Origin: Streptomyces sp. XD-27
GTDB taxonomy: Bacteria > Actinomycetota > Actinomycetes > Streptomycetales > Streptomycetaceae
Reading direction: 5' to 3'
Assembly (NCBI RefSeq): GCF_030553055.1
Contig: NZ_CP130713.1
Location: 186,001-250,000 of the forward strand
Length of the DNA stretch: 64,000 nucleotides
The notes under the pieces are model-generated. The model worked only from the letters and a program-made list of their open reading frames with translations, was not told the origin of the DNA and did not search any database. A program made the position numbers and the translations under genes. This document shows, in pieces, positions 48,671 to 58,240 of this stretch. Position 1 is the first letter of the stretch, and every line of letters begins with the position of its first letter.

Positions 48671-48710
48671 CTTCGGCATGATCCCGGCCCGGCTTCCGGG
48701 ACGGGCCCAC

Positions 48711-48775
48711 CTGACATCCGGGTCCCGACCCGGCGTTCGGGTCCCGCCCTGACCTCCGGCCGGGTCCCGACCTGA
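48711..48775 (+). repeat. Short degenerate repeats between merR and thioredoxin genes
   Basis: CGGGTCCCG occurs three times (48719, 48738 and 48761) with CTGAC nearby each time. The 19-23 bp period could be slippage repeats or small hairpins in the leader of the thioredoxin gene. Confidence 0.4.
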
Positions 48776-48801
48776 CCGCCCGAAAGCAGAGGACATCAAC
48801 C

Positions 48802-49191
48802 GTGACCACCACACAGCCCGCCGTCGTCACCGTGACCGACGACACCTTCGACCAGTTGGTCCTGCGCAGCACGCGGCCCGTTCTCGTCGAGTTCTGGGCG
48901 CCCTGGTGCGGCCCGTGCCGGCAGCTCGCGCCGGTCCTCGACGAGATCGCCCGCGAGGAGGCGGACCGCCTGACCGTCGCCAAGCTCAACACCGACGAGA
49001 ACCCGGCCACGATGGTCGCCCGCAACGTCCTCGCCGCCCCCACCCTGCAGGTCTACCGCGACGGCGAGCTGGTCAAGGAACTGGTCGGGGCGCGGCCGAA
49101 GCGGCGGCTGCTGCAGGAACTGGAGGACGTCCTGCCGCACGTCGCCGAGGCCGGTCCGGGGCGCGCGGCGCCCGCGGCGCCGCTGGACTGA
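48802..49191 (+). CDS. Thioredoxin
   Basis: A 129-residue thioredoxin with the active site FWAPWCGPCRQLAP, the cis-Pro segment APTLQVYRDG, and the usual VDENP-type KLNTDENPATM. It reduces disulfides of cytosolic proteins, itself reduced by thioredoxin reductase, which is not in this window. GTG 48802 is the start. The C-terminal 20 residues are an Ala/Pro-rich extension beyond the fold. It follows the MerR gene and is probably controlled by it. Confidence 0.94.
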   Translation: MTTTQPAVVTVTDDTFDQLVLRSTRPVLVEFWAPWCGPCRQLAPVLDEIAREEADRLTVAKLNTDENPATMVARNVLAAPTLQVYRDGELVKELVGARPKRRLLQELEDVLPHVAEAGPGRAAPAAPLD

Positions 49192-49238
49192 CGTACGGGA
49201 CAAGGGGGTTGTCAGTGGTGGGTGGAACCATCACTGAC

Positions 49239-51203
49239 ATGACGGAAACGACCTTCGACTGGCAGTCCTTCCTGACCCGGTGGAGCGAGGAGTGGGCGGA
49301 CTCGTACGACCCTGACGAGTCGCCCCACGGACAGGACGAGGACGACGCGGAGGCCCGGCGCGACCGCTGGCTGGGCTTCCCGCCCGCGTCCGGCGCGCGG
49401 ATAGCGGCGACGGAAGAGCGGCTCGGCCACCGGCTGCCACCGTCGTACCGGGCATTCCTCGAGGTCAGTGATGGGTGGCGGCACGCGGGCGGCTTCGTCT
49501 GGCTGCTCGCCGGCACCGAGGAGGCCCGCTGGCACGAGGACGAGTCCGGGCTCGGCGAGATGTACCAGGAGGACCTGGACGAGGACTCCCTGCCGGAGGA
49601 GGTCCTGGAGGCCGGCATGTGGGACCGCGCGCTGCAGCTGGACGTGGAGTCGGACTCGGTGTACGTGCTGCTGGATCCGGGGGACGTGGGCGACGGCGGC
49701 GAGTGGGCCGTGTACTGCTACAAGAGCTGGGCTGCCATGCCGCCGGAACGGTACGCGTCTTTCCGGGAGTTCATGGAGGACATGTACCGGGAGTTCCACA
49801 TGCTGCGCGCGGACCGCCCGGAGAATGAGTTCGCCAACGACACGACGCGGAAGCTGGACGCGGCCGTCGAGGACGCGCGGCGGGAGGCGCTGCGCGGGGA
49901 GTACGAGCGGGCCGAGACGGCCTTCGCGGAGGCGGCGGAGTACGGCAGGCCCCGGGCGCGGGCGCTGTGCGACCAGATCCGGCGCCTGCAGGGCCACACC
50001 TCCATGGTGGACCTCGACGAACTCGCCGCGGACCCGGTGTACGCCCCCGAGGTGCTGCCCGTGCTGGCGGTGGACCATGTGGAGAACGGGCATGACGCGG
50101 AGATGTGGTCGTATCACGTGCGGGGCGCATCCGACGAGGTGCGCGAGGCGGCGGACGGGATACTCCGGCAGGTTCGGAAGGGGAGCTACCGCTACACCGC
50201 GTCAGGCCCGTTCGGGCGGGCCGTGGACAGGGCGCGGGAGCAGGCGCGCTGGGGCGCGGCGGACGCGGCGTGGCGGACGCTGCTCGCCGCGCTGCCGCGG
50301 TGGCGGCCGCTGGGCCCCGACCACCTCGCGCCGCTCGGCCTGCTGGCCGACCCCGTCCTCGGCCCGCTGGTCACGCCGGAGCGGGGCCGGGAGCTGCTGG
50401 CCACCACCAGGGGCGGGGAGCCGGGCGAAGCTCCGGCACCCACGATGGACCTCGACCCCGGGGGCCTGGCGTGGCTGGCGGAGCCGGAACCGGGCAGGAG
50501 CCCTGAGTCGTACCGCTTCATCTTGGTGGAGGGCGTGGACCCGGCCGACCTGCCCGCCCTCGTCGGCGCCGACGAGAACGCGGTGCTGCACGAGCCGATG
50601 ACATCGGACGCGCGCTGGGAGCTGCGGAGCGGCCGGGGGAGCTCGTCGTACGACGACAAGGCACTGGCCTCCGTCGGCCGCGCCGGGCCGGGCTGGAGCT
50701 TCGCCTTCGACGAATGGCCGAGCCCCTTCGACGAGCGGCGGTTCACCTCCCCGGCCGTCGCCGCCTCGCGTGGTGGCCGCGCGGTCGTGGTCTGGAGTGC
50801 TCCCGCCGCATCGCACGGGTCCCCCGAGCTGTTCCACCTCTCCGTCGCGGAGAACGGCGAGGAGGCCTATGCGTTCACGATCCAGGGCACGACGATCCGC
50901 CGGAGCGGGACGATACCGGCGGCGCTGGACCCTGACCGCCTCTTCGCTCCGGAAGCGACTGAGGGCACCTCGGACGCGGATACCGTGGACGCGGATACCT
51001 CGGACGCGGACGCAGCACGCCTGGGTGAGCGCCGCGCTCTGGAGGCGATCGCCGCCGAGTTCGGCGTCTCGCTGCCGCGCTTCACCCTGACCCACGGTCG
51101 TCTCCACACCGTCACTACCCGGTCGTGGACCCGGCCGCCGGGGCCGGGAGAGGGGTACATAGTCGTCCGCTTGGGGTGGCAGGAGGCAGATGAGGACGCG
51201 TGA
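49239..51203 (+). CDS. SMI1/KNR4-domain protein (immunity-like), large
   Basis: A 654-residue acidic cytosolic protein. Residues about 50-185 form an SMI1/KNR4 domain (IAATEERLGHRLPPSYRAFL, VSDGWR, a central GEWAVYCYKSW strand, and FREFMEDMYREFH), the fold used as immunity protein against many polymorphic toxins. A central helical part and a C-terminal beta-rich part (FAFDEWPSPFDERRF, ending GEGYIVVRLGW) follow; I do not recognise them. DADTVDADTSDADAA near 595 is a low-complexity linker. No toxin gene lies beside it, so it may act as orphan immunity or as a housekeeping SMI1 protein. Confidence 0.78.
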   Translation: MTETTFDWQSFLTRWSEEWADSYDPDESPHGQDEDDAEARRDRWLGFPPASGARIAATEERLGHRLPPSYRAFLEVSDGWRHAGGFVWLLAGTEEARWHEDESGLGEMYQEDLDEDSLPEEVLEAGMWDRALQLDVESDSVYVLLDPGDVGDGGEWAVYCYKSWAAMPPERYASFREFMEDMYREFHMLRADRPENEFANDTTRKLDAAVEDARREALRGEYERAETAFAEAAEYGRPRARALCDQIRRLQGHTSMVDLDELAADPVYAPEVLPVLAVDHVENGHDAEMWSYHVRGASDEVREAADGILRQVRKGSYRYTASGPFGRAVDRAREQARWGAADAAWRTLLAALPRWRPLGPDHLAPLGLLADPVLGPLVTPERGRELLATTRGGEPGEAPAPTMDLDPGGLAWLAEPEPGRSPESYRFILVEGVDPADLPALVGADENAVLHEPMTSDARWELRSGRGSSSYDDKALASVGRAGPGWSFAFDEWPSPFDERRFTSPAVAASRGGRAVVVWSAPAASHGSPELFHLSVAENGEEAYAFTIQGTTIRRSGTIPAALDPDRLFAPEATEGTSDADTVDADTSDADAARLGERRALEAIAAEFGVSLPRFTLTHGRLHTVTTRSWTRPPGPGEGYIVVRLGWQEADEDA

Positions 51204-51263
51204 CGCCCGGCACGGCCGACGCCCCGTGGATCGGCCGCCTTCTGGAGCGGGCCGACGACCCGA

Positions 51264-51360
51264 AGGCGGAGTGGGCGGCCTCCGCATCCACCCCCGTAAT
51301 TCATCATAAAATCCGTATAGCCGATCATCCGCTTTACGGGTGAAAGGGGCGGCCGGTGCG
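51264..51360 (+). promoter_or_regulatory. AT-rich promoter region of the KASIII/P450 pair
   Basis: In a GC-rich neighbourhood the stretch TAATTCATCATAAAATCCG followed by TATAGCCGATCATC (about 51296-51330) is strikingly AT-rich and contains TATAGC as a possible -10. It lies about 80-110 bp before the synthase start and is the likely promoter. Confidence 0.4.
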
Positions 51361-51407
51361 GCGATGGCTGCCGAGGGCGCGACGTGCGGGTCACTACGGT
51401 CGGGCAG

Positions 51408-52436
51408 ATGACCGACATGAGGGCCTGTGTGGCGGGAGCGGCCGTTCACCTGGCGGAGCGCTGGATCGACATCGCCGAGCGCGAAGCGCAGATCGCCGCG
51501 GCCAGCGCCCCCTTCGTCCCTCCCGCAGGACTGGTGCGCCGGCTGACCGGTGTGGAAGGAGTGCATCTGGTCGCGCCCGACCAGCAGGCGTCGGACCTCG
51601 CCGTGGCCGCGGCGCGCAAGGCGCTGGCAGAGAGCGGCGCGTCCGTCGGGGACGTGGAGCTGATGATCTTCGCGGCGGGCAGTCAGGACATGGCGGAGCC
51701 CGCGACCGGCCACATCGTGGCGGCCAAACTCGGTCTGACCTGCCCGGCCTTCGATGTGAAGAACGCCTGCAACAGCGTGCTGAACGGCATGGAGGTCGCC
51801 GCCGCGCTCATCGCCGCGGGCCGCTACCGCACGGTGCTGATCACCTGCGGCGAGGCGCCGTCCCTGACCGCCCGGTTACGGGTGGGCGACAACGCGACGT
51901 TCTTCCGCTCGTTCGCCTCCTACGGGTTCTCCGACGCGGGCGCCGCCCTGCTGCTCAGGGCGGGGGCGAACACCTCCCCCTCGGCTCCGGGAGTGCTCGG
52001 CAGCCGGTTCGCCGCCGACTCGGCCGCGTGGGACTCGGCCACCTTCCGCTTCGGCGGCACGGTCGCCCGCGATCCCGACCAGGAGCGGGCGTACTTCGAG
52101 ATGGACGGCTCCCGGCTGCGCAGGAGCATCGACGGGCTCGGCTGGGGCTCCCTGCAACCGCTGCTGGACGAACTCGGCCTGGGGTGGGCGGACTTCGCGT
52201 TCGTCGGGGTGCACCAGGTCGCCGTCGCGGACGTCGAGCGGTATCCGGAGGACCCCGGCATCCCCGCCGACCGGCTGATCCTCACCCTGCCCCGGCACGG
52301 CAACGTCGCCTCGGCCTCGCTGCCGCTCCAGCTGGTACGGGCGATGGAGACCGGCAAGGCCCGGCCCGGCGACCTGATCGCGCTCGTCGGCCTGGCAGCG
52401 GGCACCAGCACAGGCCTGATGGTGATCCGGCTGTGA
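51408..52436 (+). CDS. KASIII-like 3-oxoacyl synthase (FabH/KSIII family)
   Basis: About 342 residues with the thiolase fold of KSIII enzymes. The catalytic triad is complete: Cys121 in VKNACNSVLNG, His269 in VGVHQVAV and Asn299 in RHGNVASASLP, with GLAAGTSTGLMV as the C-terminal loop. It starts ACVAGAAVHLAERWIDI. KSIII enzymes prime fatty-acid or polyketide chains or join acyl groups; stand-alone ones often make esters or small natural products. ATG 51408 is preferred; GTG 51384 in frame would add eight residues. Its stop overlaps the start of the P450 (GTGA), so the two act together. No ACP or other biosynthetic gene is adjacent. Confidence 0.88.
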   Translation: MTDMRACVAGAAVHLAERWIDIAEREAQIAAASAPFVPPAGLVRRLTGVEGVHLVAPDQQASDLAVAAARKALAESGASVGDVELMIFAAGSQDMAEPATGHIVAAKLGLTCPAFDVKNACNSVLNGMEVAAALIAAGRYRTVLITCGEAPSLTARLRVGDNATFFRSFASYGFSDAGAALLLRAGANTSPSAPGVLGSRFAADSAAWDSATFRFGGTVARDPDQERAYFEMDGSRLRRSIDGLGWGSLQPLLDELGLGWADFAFVGVHQVAVADVERYPEDPGIPADRLILTLPRHGNVASASLPLQLVRAMETGKARPGDLIALVGLAAGTSTGLMVIRL

Positions 52437-53713
52437 ACACCACCGCCTGCCCGTACGCCGTCCCCGCCGCGCCCGCCGCCCCCGCAGCGCCGGGCCGCTC
52501 GGAGCGGGCGGCCGGCCGGCTCCTGCCCTGCAGCAGCGAGCCGCGGGCGTTTCCCTTCTACCGCAGTCTGCACAGCCGGGGCCCGGTCAGGCTGGCCCCG
52601 ACGCCCGCCGGGTTCCCCGGCTGGCTGGTCCTCAGACACGACGTGGCCCGCCAGTGGCTCAACGACCGGCGCCTGGTCAACGACGCCCGCTCCGTGCTGC
52701 CTTCGCACCACGGCATGCCACACATGCGCTACGCCACCGACTTCCTCACCGTCCTGCCCAGTCCCCTCAGCCGCGACCACACCGAGCACCGCCGACTTCG
52801 CGCGATCTTCACCCAGCAGCTGCACAAGGCGGCGGTGCGGCGCCGCGCGCCGCTCGTCCACCGCACCGTCGCCGAGGCGCTGGAAGCGCTGACCCGGCGC
52901 CGCGAGGCGGACCTGGTCACGGACTACATCCTGCCCATCGCCACCAACGTGGCCGGTGACCTCATCGGCATCCCCCCGCGGCGCCGGGTGGACGCCGCCG
53001 GCCTGGTGCGCGTACTCAGCAGCACCGATCACCCGCAGGCGCCGCACATGCTCGACGCGGCCGCACGCCTGTCCGCCCACATCCGGGCGGCGCTGGCGGA
53101 GGCGGAACACGATCCGGCGGACAACATCGCCACCTCGGCGCTGCGGGCGTACCGCTCCGGCGCCGTCCCCGACCGGCAGGATCTGGTGGGCATGCTCATC
53201 AGCGCCATGTTCGCCGCGCTGGACTCCACCATCGCCTCCGCCTCCTCCGGCAGCCTGCATCTGCTGCGCAACCCGCAGGCCAGGCACCGGCTGGTCGGGG
53301 ACGCGGCAGGGAGCCGGCGGGTGCTGGAGGAGGTGCTGCGCCTGTCGGCCCCGTTCTCCGGCAGCAACTACCGGTTCGCCACCGAGCCGTTGCGCATCGC
53401 CGGATGCGACGTGGCGCGCGGCGACGTCGTCGTCTTCTCCTTCAAGGCGGCGAACCTCGACCCCCGGACGTGGCCGAACCCCGAACAGCTGGACCTCGCC
53501 CGGGACGCTCCGGCGGGACATCTGACGTTCGGCCACGGGCCGCACTACTGCGCCGGGGCCGCCCTGGGCCGGCTGGTTCTGGAGGCCACCCTCACGGAGT
53601 TGTTCCGCCGCCTGCCCGACCTGCGGCTGGCGGCCGACGGCTCCGCGCTCCCCTACCGCGTCGCCGTCGCCCGCCACCCCGAGTCGCTGCCGGTCCTCAC
53701 CGGTACGCGCTGA
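52433..53713 (+). CDS. Cytochrome P450
   Basis: A 426-residue bacterial P450. The C-helix is SRDHTEHRRLRAIF, the I-helix is MFAALDSTIASAS (Asp kept, with Ser instead of the usual Thr next to it), the K-helix ExxR is EEVLR, and the haem loop FGHGPHYCAG has Cys373. It is complete, unlike the fragment at 34846. GTG 52433 overlaps the synthase stop, so oxidation of the product of that KASIII-like enzyme is the natural inference. No ferredoxin is encoded next to it. The N-terminal Ala/Pro-rich 25 residues are low in complexity. Confidence 0.92.
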   Translation: MNTTACPYAVPAAPAAPAAPGRSERAAGRLLPCSSEPRAFPFYRSLHSRGPVRLAPTPAGFPGWLVLRHDVARQWLNDRRLVNDARSVLPSHHGMPHMRYATDFLTVLPSPLSRDHTEHRRLRAIFTQQLHKAAVRRRAPLVHRTVAEALEALTRRREADLVTDYILPIATNVAGDLIGIPPRRRVDAAGLVRVLSSTDHPQAPHMLDAAARLSAHIRAALAEAEHDPADNIATSALRAYRSGAVPDRQDLVGMLISAMFAALDSTIASASSGSLHLLRNPQARHRLVGDAAGSRRVLEEVLRLSAPFSGSNYRFATEPLRIAGCDVARGDVVVFSFKAANLDPRTWPNPEQLDLARDAPAGHLTFGHGPHYCAGAALGRLVLEATLTELFRRLPDLRLAADGSALPYRVAVARHPESLPVLTGTR

Positions 53714-53749
53714 GCACCCCGGCGACGCCGGTCATCACAGCTGTCACCG

Positions 53750-54022
53750 CTACTCCTTGGCGTCGAGGTCGGCGGCGAGCAGGGCGGCCAGCTCCTCGAT
53801 GGCCGCCTCGGCGCCGTCGCCCTCGGCGGCCAGCACCACGGCGTCGCCGTGCCGGGCGCCCAGCGCCAGTACGGAGAGCAGGCTCCGGGCGTCGACCGGG
53901 TCGCGGCCGTCGCGGGCGACGGTCACCCTGACCGGCTGGCGGGCGGCGGCCTGGACGAACAGCGAGGCCGGACGGGCGTGCAGCCCGCTGCGGGAGCCTA
54001 CGGTCACGGTGCGCTGGGGCAT
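53750..54022 (-). CDS. ptsH: Phosphocarrier protein HPr
   Basis: A 90-residue HPr of the phosphoenolpyruvate phosphotransferase system. The phosphoryl-accepting His15 is in SGLHARPASLF, and RSLLSVLALGA holds the regulatory-serine region (Ser47). It passes phosphate from enzyme I to EIIA domains such as the fructose permease just upstream. ATG 54022 follows TAGGAGAGATCCC, a clear ribosome-binding site, showing it is a separate protein although the broken frame of fruA runs into it. Enzyme I is not in the window. Confidence 0.95.
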   Translation of the reverse strand: MPQRTVTVGSRSGLHARPASLFVQAAARQPVRVTVARDGRDPVDARSLLSVLALGARHGDAVVLAAEGDGAEAAIEELAALLAADLDAKE

Positions 54023-54131
54023 GGGATCTCTCCTAAGGGTGGAAGGGATTTGGAATGGGATGGGACCTGGGTGGCCCGGCCCTGCGGGCTTCGGGGCGCC
54101 TCGGGGCTGGGCAGCCTGAGGGTCGGCCGCC

Positions 54132-56155
54132 TCAGGCCGCGGACGGTGCCGTGGTCGCCGGCTCCGGCACGGTGGCGGCGGCCGGTTCCTCGGCCCGGCC
54201 GTGCCGCGCATGCCCTTGAGGACGATGACGAGGCCGGCGCTGACGGCCGTACCGGCGGCGATCGCGACCACGTAGAGCAGCGGCTGTCCGATCAGCGGCA
54301 CCACGAACATGCCGCCGTGCGGGGCCCGCAGGGTGCAGCCGAAGGTCATCGACAGGGCGCCGGTGACGGCGCCGCCCGCCATGGCGGAGGGGATCACCCG
54401 CAGCGGGTCGGCCGCCGCGAAGGGGATGGCACCCTCGCTGATGAACGAGGCGCCGAGCACCCAGGCGGCCTTGCCGTTCTCCCGCTCGGTCTGCGTGAAC
54501 AGCCTGCCGCGCACGGTCGTCGCGAGCGCCATGGCCAGCGGCGGGACCATGCCCGCGGCCATCACGGCAGCCATGATCTTGAGGTTGTTGTCGGTCGCGT
54601 CGGTCAGGCCGCCGACGGCGAAGGCGTACGCCACCTTGTTGACGGGGCCGCCGAGGTCGAAGCACATCATCAGGCCGAGGACGATGCCGAGGAGGGCCGC
54701 GTTGCCGCCGGAGAGCCCGTTCAGCCAGTCGGTCAGCGCGGACTGCGCGGAGGCGATCGGCTTTCCGACGACGACGAACATCAGGAAGCCGACGACCGCG
54801 GAGGAGATCAGCGGGATCACGACCACGGGCATGATGCCGCGCAGGACCGCGGGTACGTCGACGCGCTGGATCGCCATCACCACCGCGCCTGCCAGGAGAC
54901 CGGCGACGAGGCCGCCGAGGAAGCCCGCCTCGATGGTGACCGCGATGGCGCCACCGACGATGCCGGGGACGAGGCCGGGGCGGTCGACCATGCCGTAGGC
55001 GATGTATCCGGCGAGGATCGGGACGAGGAAGCCGAACGCGGCGGCGCCGATCTGGAAGAGCAGCGCGGCCCAGCTGGAGTGGTCGGTCCATACGAAGTGC
55101 TCGGCGACCGAGGGGGCCTTGTCGATCTTGTAGCCGCCGATGGCGAAGGCCAGGGCGATGAGCAAGCCGCCCGCGGCGACGAACGGCACCATGTAGCTGA
55201 CGCCCGTCATCAGCCACGTGCGCAGCCGGGTCCCGAAGTGCTCGCCGGGTTCGCCCGCGGCGTCCATGGGCGCCGGGGCCGCGGCGGGGGCCGTCCCCTC
55301 CCCGCGCGCGGCCTTCTGCCGTACCTCGGCGATGAGTTCGGCGGGGCGGTTGATGGCGGCCTTCACCCCGACGTCCACGGTGGGCTTCCCGGCGAACCGG
55401 TCCTTCTCCCGTACCGGGACGTCGTGCGCGAGGACCACGCCGTCGGCGGCGGCGATCACGGCGGGGTCGAGCCTGCTGAACCCGGCCGAGCCCTGGGTCT
55501 CGACGACCAGCTCGACGCCCTCGGCCTCGGCGGCCTTCCGGAGGGACTCCGCGGCCATGTAGGTGTGGGCGATGCCGGTGGGGCACGAGGTCACGGCGAC
55601 GAGCCGCAGCGGGGCGCCGGCCTGCGCCCCGCCGGGGGACGCGGTGGAGGCCTCGGCGCCGCGCGGCTCCGCGACCGGCTGCTCCGTCGCTGCCGCCGTC
55701 TCAGGCGGCGTCGGCTGCTCGCCGCGGATGAGGGCGGCGGCCGCGGCCGGGTCCCGCTCCGCGCGCAGGACGCCGGTGAAGTCGGCGTCCATCAAGCGTC
55801 GGGCCAGGCTGGAGAGGATCGTCAGGTGAGCGTCGTCGGCCCCGGCCGGGGCGGCTATCAGGAAGATCAGGTCGGCGGGTCCGTCGAAGGCGCCGAAGTC
55901 GATGCCCCGGCCGCTGCGGCCGAAGGCCAGCGTGGGGGCTGTGACGTGTTCGCTGCGGCAGTGGGGGATGCCGATGCCGCCGTCCAGACCGGTCGGCATC
56001 TGGGCCTCGCGCGCCGCCACGTCGGCCAGGAAGCCGTCGAGGTCGGTGACGCGGCCTACGGCAACCATGCGCTCGGCGAGCGAGCGGGCGGCCGCTTCCT
56101 TCGTCTCGGCGGACAGGTCGAGATCGACCAGCTCCTCGGTGATCAACTCACTCAT
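54132..56155 (-). CDS. fruA: Fructose PTS permease EIIABC, one-base frameshift near the C-terminus
   Basis: About 674 residues. Domain IIA (1-145) has phosphorylated His65 in GIGIPHCRS, domain IIB (185-285) has Cys191 in VTSCPTGIAHTYMA, and IIC (about 305-640) has about eight to ten membrane segments with PVNKVAYAFAVGG, the GFLGGLVAG re-entrant region and SFISEGAIPFAA. It takes up fructose as fructose-1-phosphate. The frame slips at CCC 54194-54196 (GGG in the mRNA), after VLKGMRGTA. Restoring one base gives AEEPAAATVPEPATTAPSAA and a stop at 54132; unrepaired, it reads on falsely into HPr. It follows fruK by 183 bp in the fruRKA operon. Confidence 0.93.
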
Positions 56156-56338
56156 TGCACGGATCCTTGCTCGCGGACCGCCCCGCGACAGGCGGCCTGG
56201 GGGAGTGGGGACTCAAGGCGTGGGGGGCAGGGCTGGTGGTCAGGGCATGGGGGGTGCGCCGACCAGGCTCGTGGGGGCAGGGGCGTTAGGGGCGGCCCCG
56301 GATGGCCGGGACCGTACGACGGCCGACGCGGCGGGCGG

Positions 56339-57286
56339 TCACGGCGCCGGCTCCGTCAGCACGCGGTCCACGGGGATGTCCGCGGTCGTGGTGACGGCGG
56401 ACAGGTCGAGATCGGCGGGGGTCGGCATGGCGCTGCCCGGCAGCTGGACCGCGGCCGCGCCGTGGGCGACGGCCGCGGCGAGCGCCGCCGGTCCCGTGCC
56501 GCCCGCGGCCAGGAAGCCGGCCAGCGAGGCGTCGCCGGCGCCGACGTTGCTGCGGACGGCGGCGACGCGTGCGCTGCCGAAGTGCGTGCCCGTGCCGTCG
56601 ACCAGCAGTTGGCCGTCCGGGCCCAGGCTGGCGAGGACGGCCTGGGCGCCGCGCTCGCGCAGTTCCTCCGCCGCCTTGACCGCGTCGCCGACGGTGACCA
56701 GCGGGCGGCCGACGGCCTCGGCGAGCTCCTCGGCGTTCGGCTTGACCACATCGGGCTGTTCGGCGAGTGCGGCGGTCAGGGCCGCGCCGGAGGTGTCGAG
56801 GGCGATCCGGGCTCCTGCCCGGTGGACGCGGGCGACCAATTCGGCGTACCACTGGGGCGGCAGGCCGCGCGGCAGGCTGCCGCAGCAGGCGATCCAGTCG
56901 GCGGCGGCCGAGTGGGAGCGTGCGGTCTCCAGCAGGGTCTCCGACTCCCCCGCCGTGATCTCGGGTCCTGCCGCGTTGACCTTGGTGAGGGTGCCGTCGG
57001 GCTCGACGAGGGTGATGTTGACGCGCGTGCTGCCGGTGACCTGGACCCCGGCGGCCTCGATGCCCAGGTCGCCGAGGAGCCGGGCGAGCAGGGCGCCCTC
57101 CGGCCCGCCCAACGGCACGACGGCGACCGTGCGGTGGCCGGCGGCGGCGACCGCACGGGAGACGTTGACGCCCTTGCCGCCGGGGTCGACCCGGTCGGCC
57201 GTGGACCGCAGCACGGCGCCGCGGTCCAGCCCCGGCAGCTCGTAGGTGCGGTCCAGGCTCGGGTTCGGGGTGATGGTGAGGATCAT
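56339..57286 (-). CDS. fruK: 1-phosphofructokinase
   Basis: A 315-residue PfkB-family kinase converting fructose-1-phosphate to fructose-1,6-bisphosphate. It opens MILTITPNPSLDRTYELPGL, has VDPGGKGVNVSRAVAAAG as PfkB signature 1, VVKPNAEELAEAVG, and the catalytic Asp in RSNVGAGDASLAGFLA (signature 2). ATG 57286 overlaps the fruR stop (ATGA), giving translational coupling. It directly uses the product of the EIIABC permease downstream. Confidence 0.95.
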   Translation of the reverse strand: MILTITPNPSLDRTYELPGLDRGAVLRSTADRVDPGGKGVNVSRAVAAAGHRTVAVVPLGGPEGALLARLLGDLGIEAAGVQVTGSTRVNITLVEPDGTLTKVNAAGPEITAGESETLLETARSHSAAADWIACCGSLPRGLPPQWYAELVARVHRAGARIALDTSGAALTAALAEQPDVVKPNAEELAEAVGRPLVTVGDAVKAAEELRERGAQAVLASLGPDGQLLVDGTGTHFGSARVAAVRSNVGAGDASLAGFLAAGGTGPAALAAAVAHGAAAVQLPGSAMPTPADLDLSAVTTTADIPVDRVLTEPAP

Positions 57287-58044
57287 GCGCGTACTACTTC
57301 CGTGCCCTGCCGCTCGATGGCGAGGGCGTCGTCGGGGCTGAGCCCGGTGTCCGTGATGAGCAGGTCCACCTCGGAGAGGTCGCCGAAGCGGGCGAAGTGC
57401 TCCTTGCCGAACTTCCTGGAGTCGGCGAGGAGCACGACCCGGCGGGCGGCCGCGATCGCGGCGCGTTTGACGGCGGCCTCGGCCAGGTCGGGGGTGGTCA
57501 GGCCGCCATCGGGCGAGAAACCGTTGGTGGCGAGGAAGACGACGTCGGCGTTGATCTCGCCGTAGGCGCGCAGCGCCCAGGCGTCGACCGCCGCGCGCGT
57601 GCGGTGCCGTACCCGGCCGCCGACGAGGTGGAGCGTGATGCCGGGGTGGTCGGCGAGCCGGGCCGCGACGGGCAGGGCGTGGGTGACGACCGTGAGGGTG
57701 GACTCCACGGGGATGGCGGCGGCGAGGCGGGCGGCGGTGGTGCCGGCGTCGAGGATCACGCTGCCGTCGGTCGGCAGTTCGGCGAGCGCGGCCTGCGCGA
57801 TGCGGTCCTTCTCCTCGGCGGCGACGGCGTCGCGTTCGGCGAGGTCGGGCTCGAAGTCGAGGCGGCCCGCGGGGATGGCGCCCCCGTGGACGCGGCGCAC
57901 CAGCCCGGCGCGGTCGAGGGCCTTCAGGTCGCGCCGCACGGTCTCGGCGGTGACCTGGAACTCCTCCGCGAGGGACAGCACGTCGACCCGGCCGCTCTCC
58001 CGGGCGAGACGCAGGATCTCCTGCTGGCGCTCCGCTGCGTACAT
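57283..58044 (-). CDS. fruR: DeoR-family repressor of the fructose operon
   Basis: A 253-residue DeoR/GlpR-type regulator. The N-terminal winged helix is MYAAERQQEILRLARESGRV through VTAETVRRDLKALDRAGLV, followed by VRRVHGGAI. The sugar-phosphate-sensing domain has VILDAGTTAARLA and ADVVFLATNGFSPDGGLTT. It is first in the fruRKA operon and overlaps fruK by four bases. By family analogy fructose-1-phosphate relieves repression. Mirror-image motifs upstream are likely operators. Confidence 0.94.
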   Translation of the reverse strand: MYAAERQQEILRLARESGRVDVLSLAEEFQVTAETVRRDLKALDRAGLVRRVHGGAIPAGRLDFEPDLAERDAVAAEEKDRIAQAALAELPTDGSVILDAGTTAARLAAAIPVESTLTVVTHALPVAARLADHPGITLHLVGGRVRHRTRAAVDAWALRAYGEINADVVFLATNGFSPDGGLTTPDLAEAAVKRAAIAAARRVVLLADSRKFGKEHFARFGDLSEVDLLITDTGLSPDDALAIERQGTEVVRA

Positions 58045-58048
58045 GTGG

Positions 58049-58140
58049 GTTTACATCCGTTTCCATGCCCGAAGCTGTGGTTCTGGCGTCACATTACGCA
58101 GACGCTGCGGGGAAGTAAACACACTCGGGCAAGGAAACGG
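58049..58140 (-). promoter_or_regulatory. Probable FruR operator region
   Basis: GTTTAC (58049-58054) with CCGTTTCC (58058-58065) just upstream of fruR is mirrored by GTAAAC (58115-58120) with GGAAACGG (58133-58140). The paired boxes in opposite orientation fit a multimeric DeoR-type repressor binding across the fru promoter. Confidence 0.5.
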
Positions 58141-58240
58141 ACTCAATCGGATACGGCACGCAAGGAGGCACGGCCGCGGAGACGACGCCGCCCCGGCACC
58201 GGGGGTCCGGTGCCTGGGCGGGCGGTACGCGGGTTGCGTG

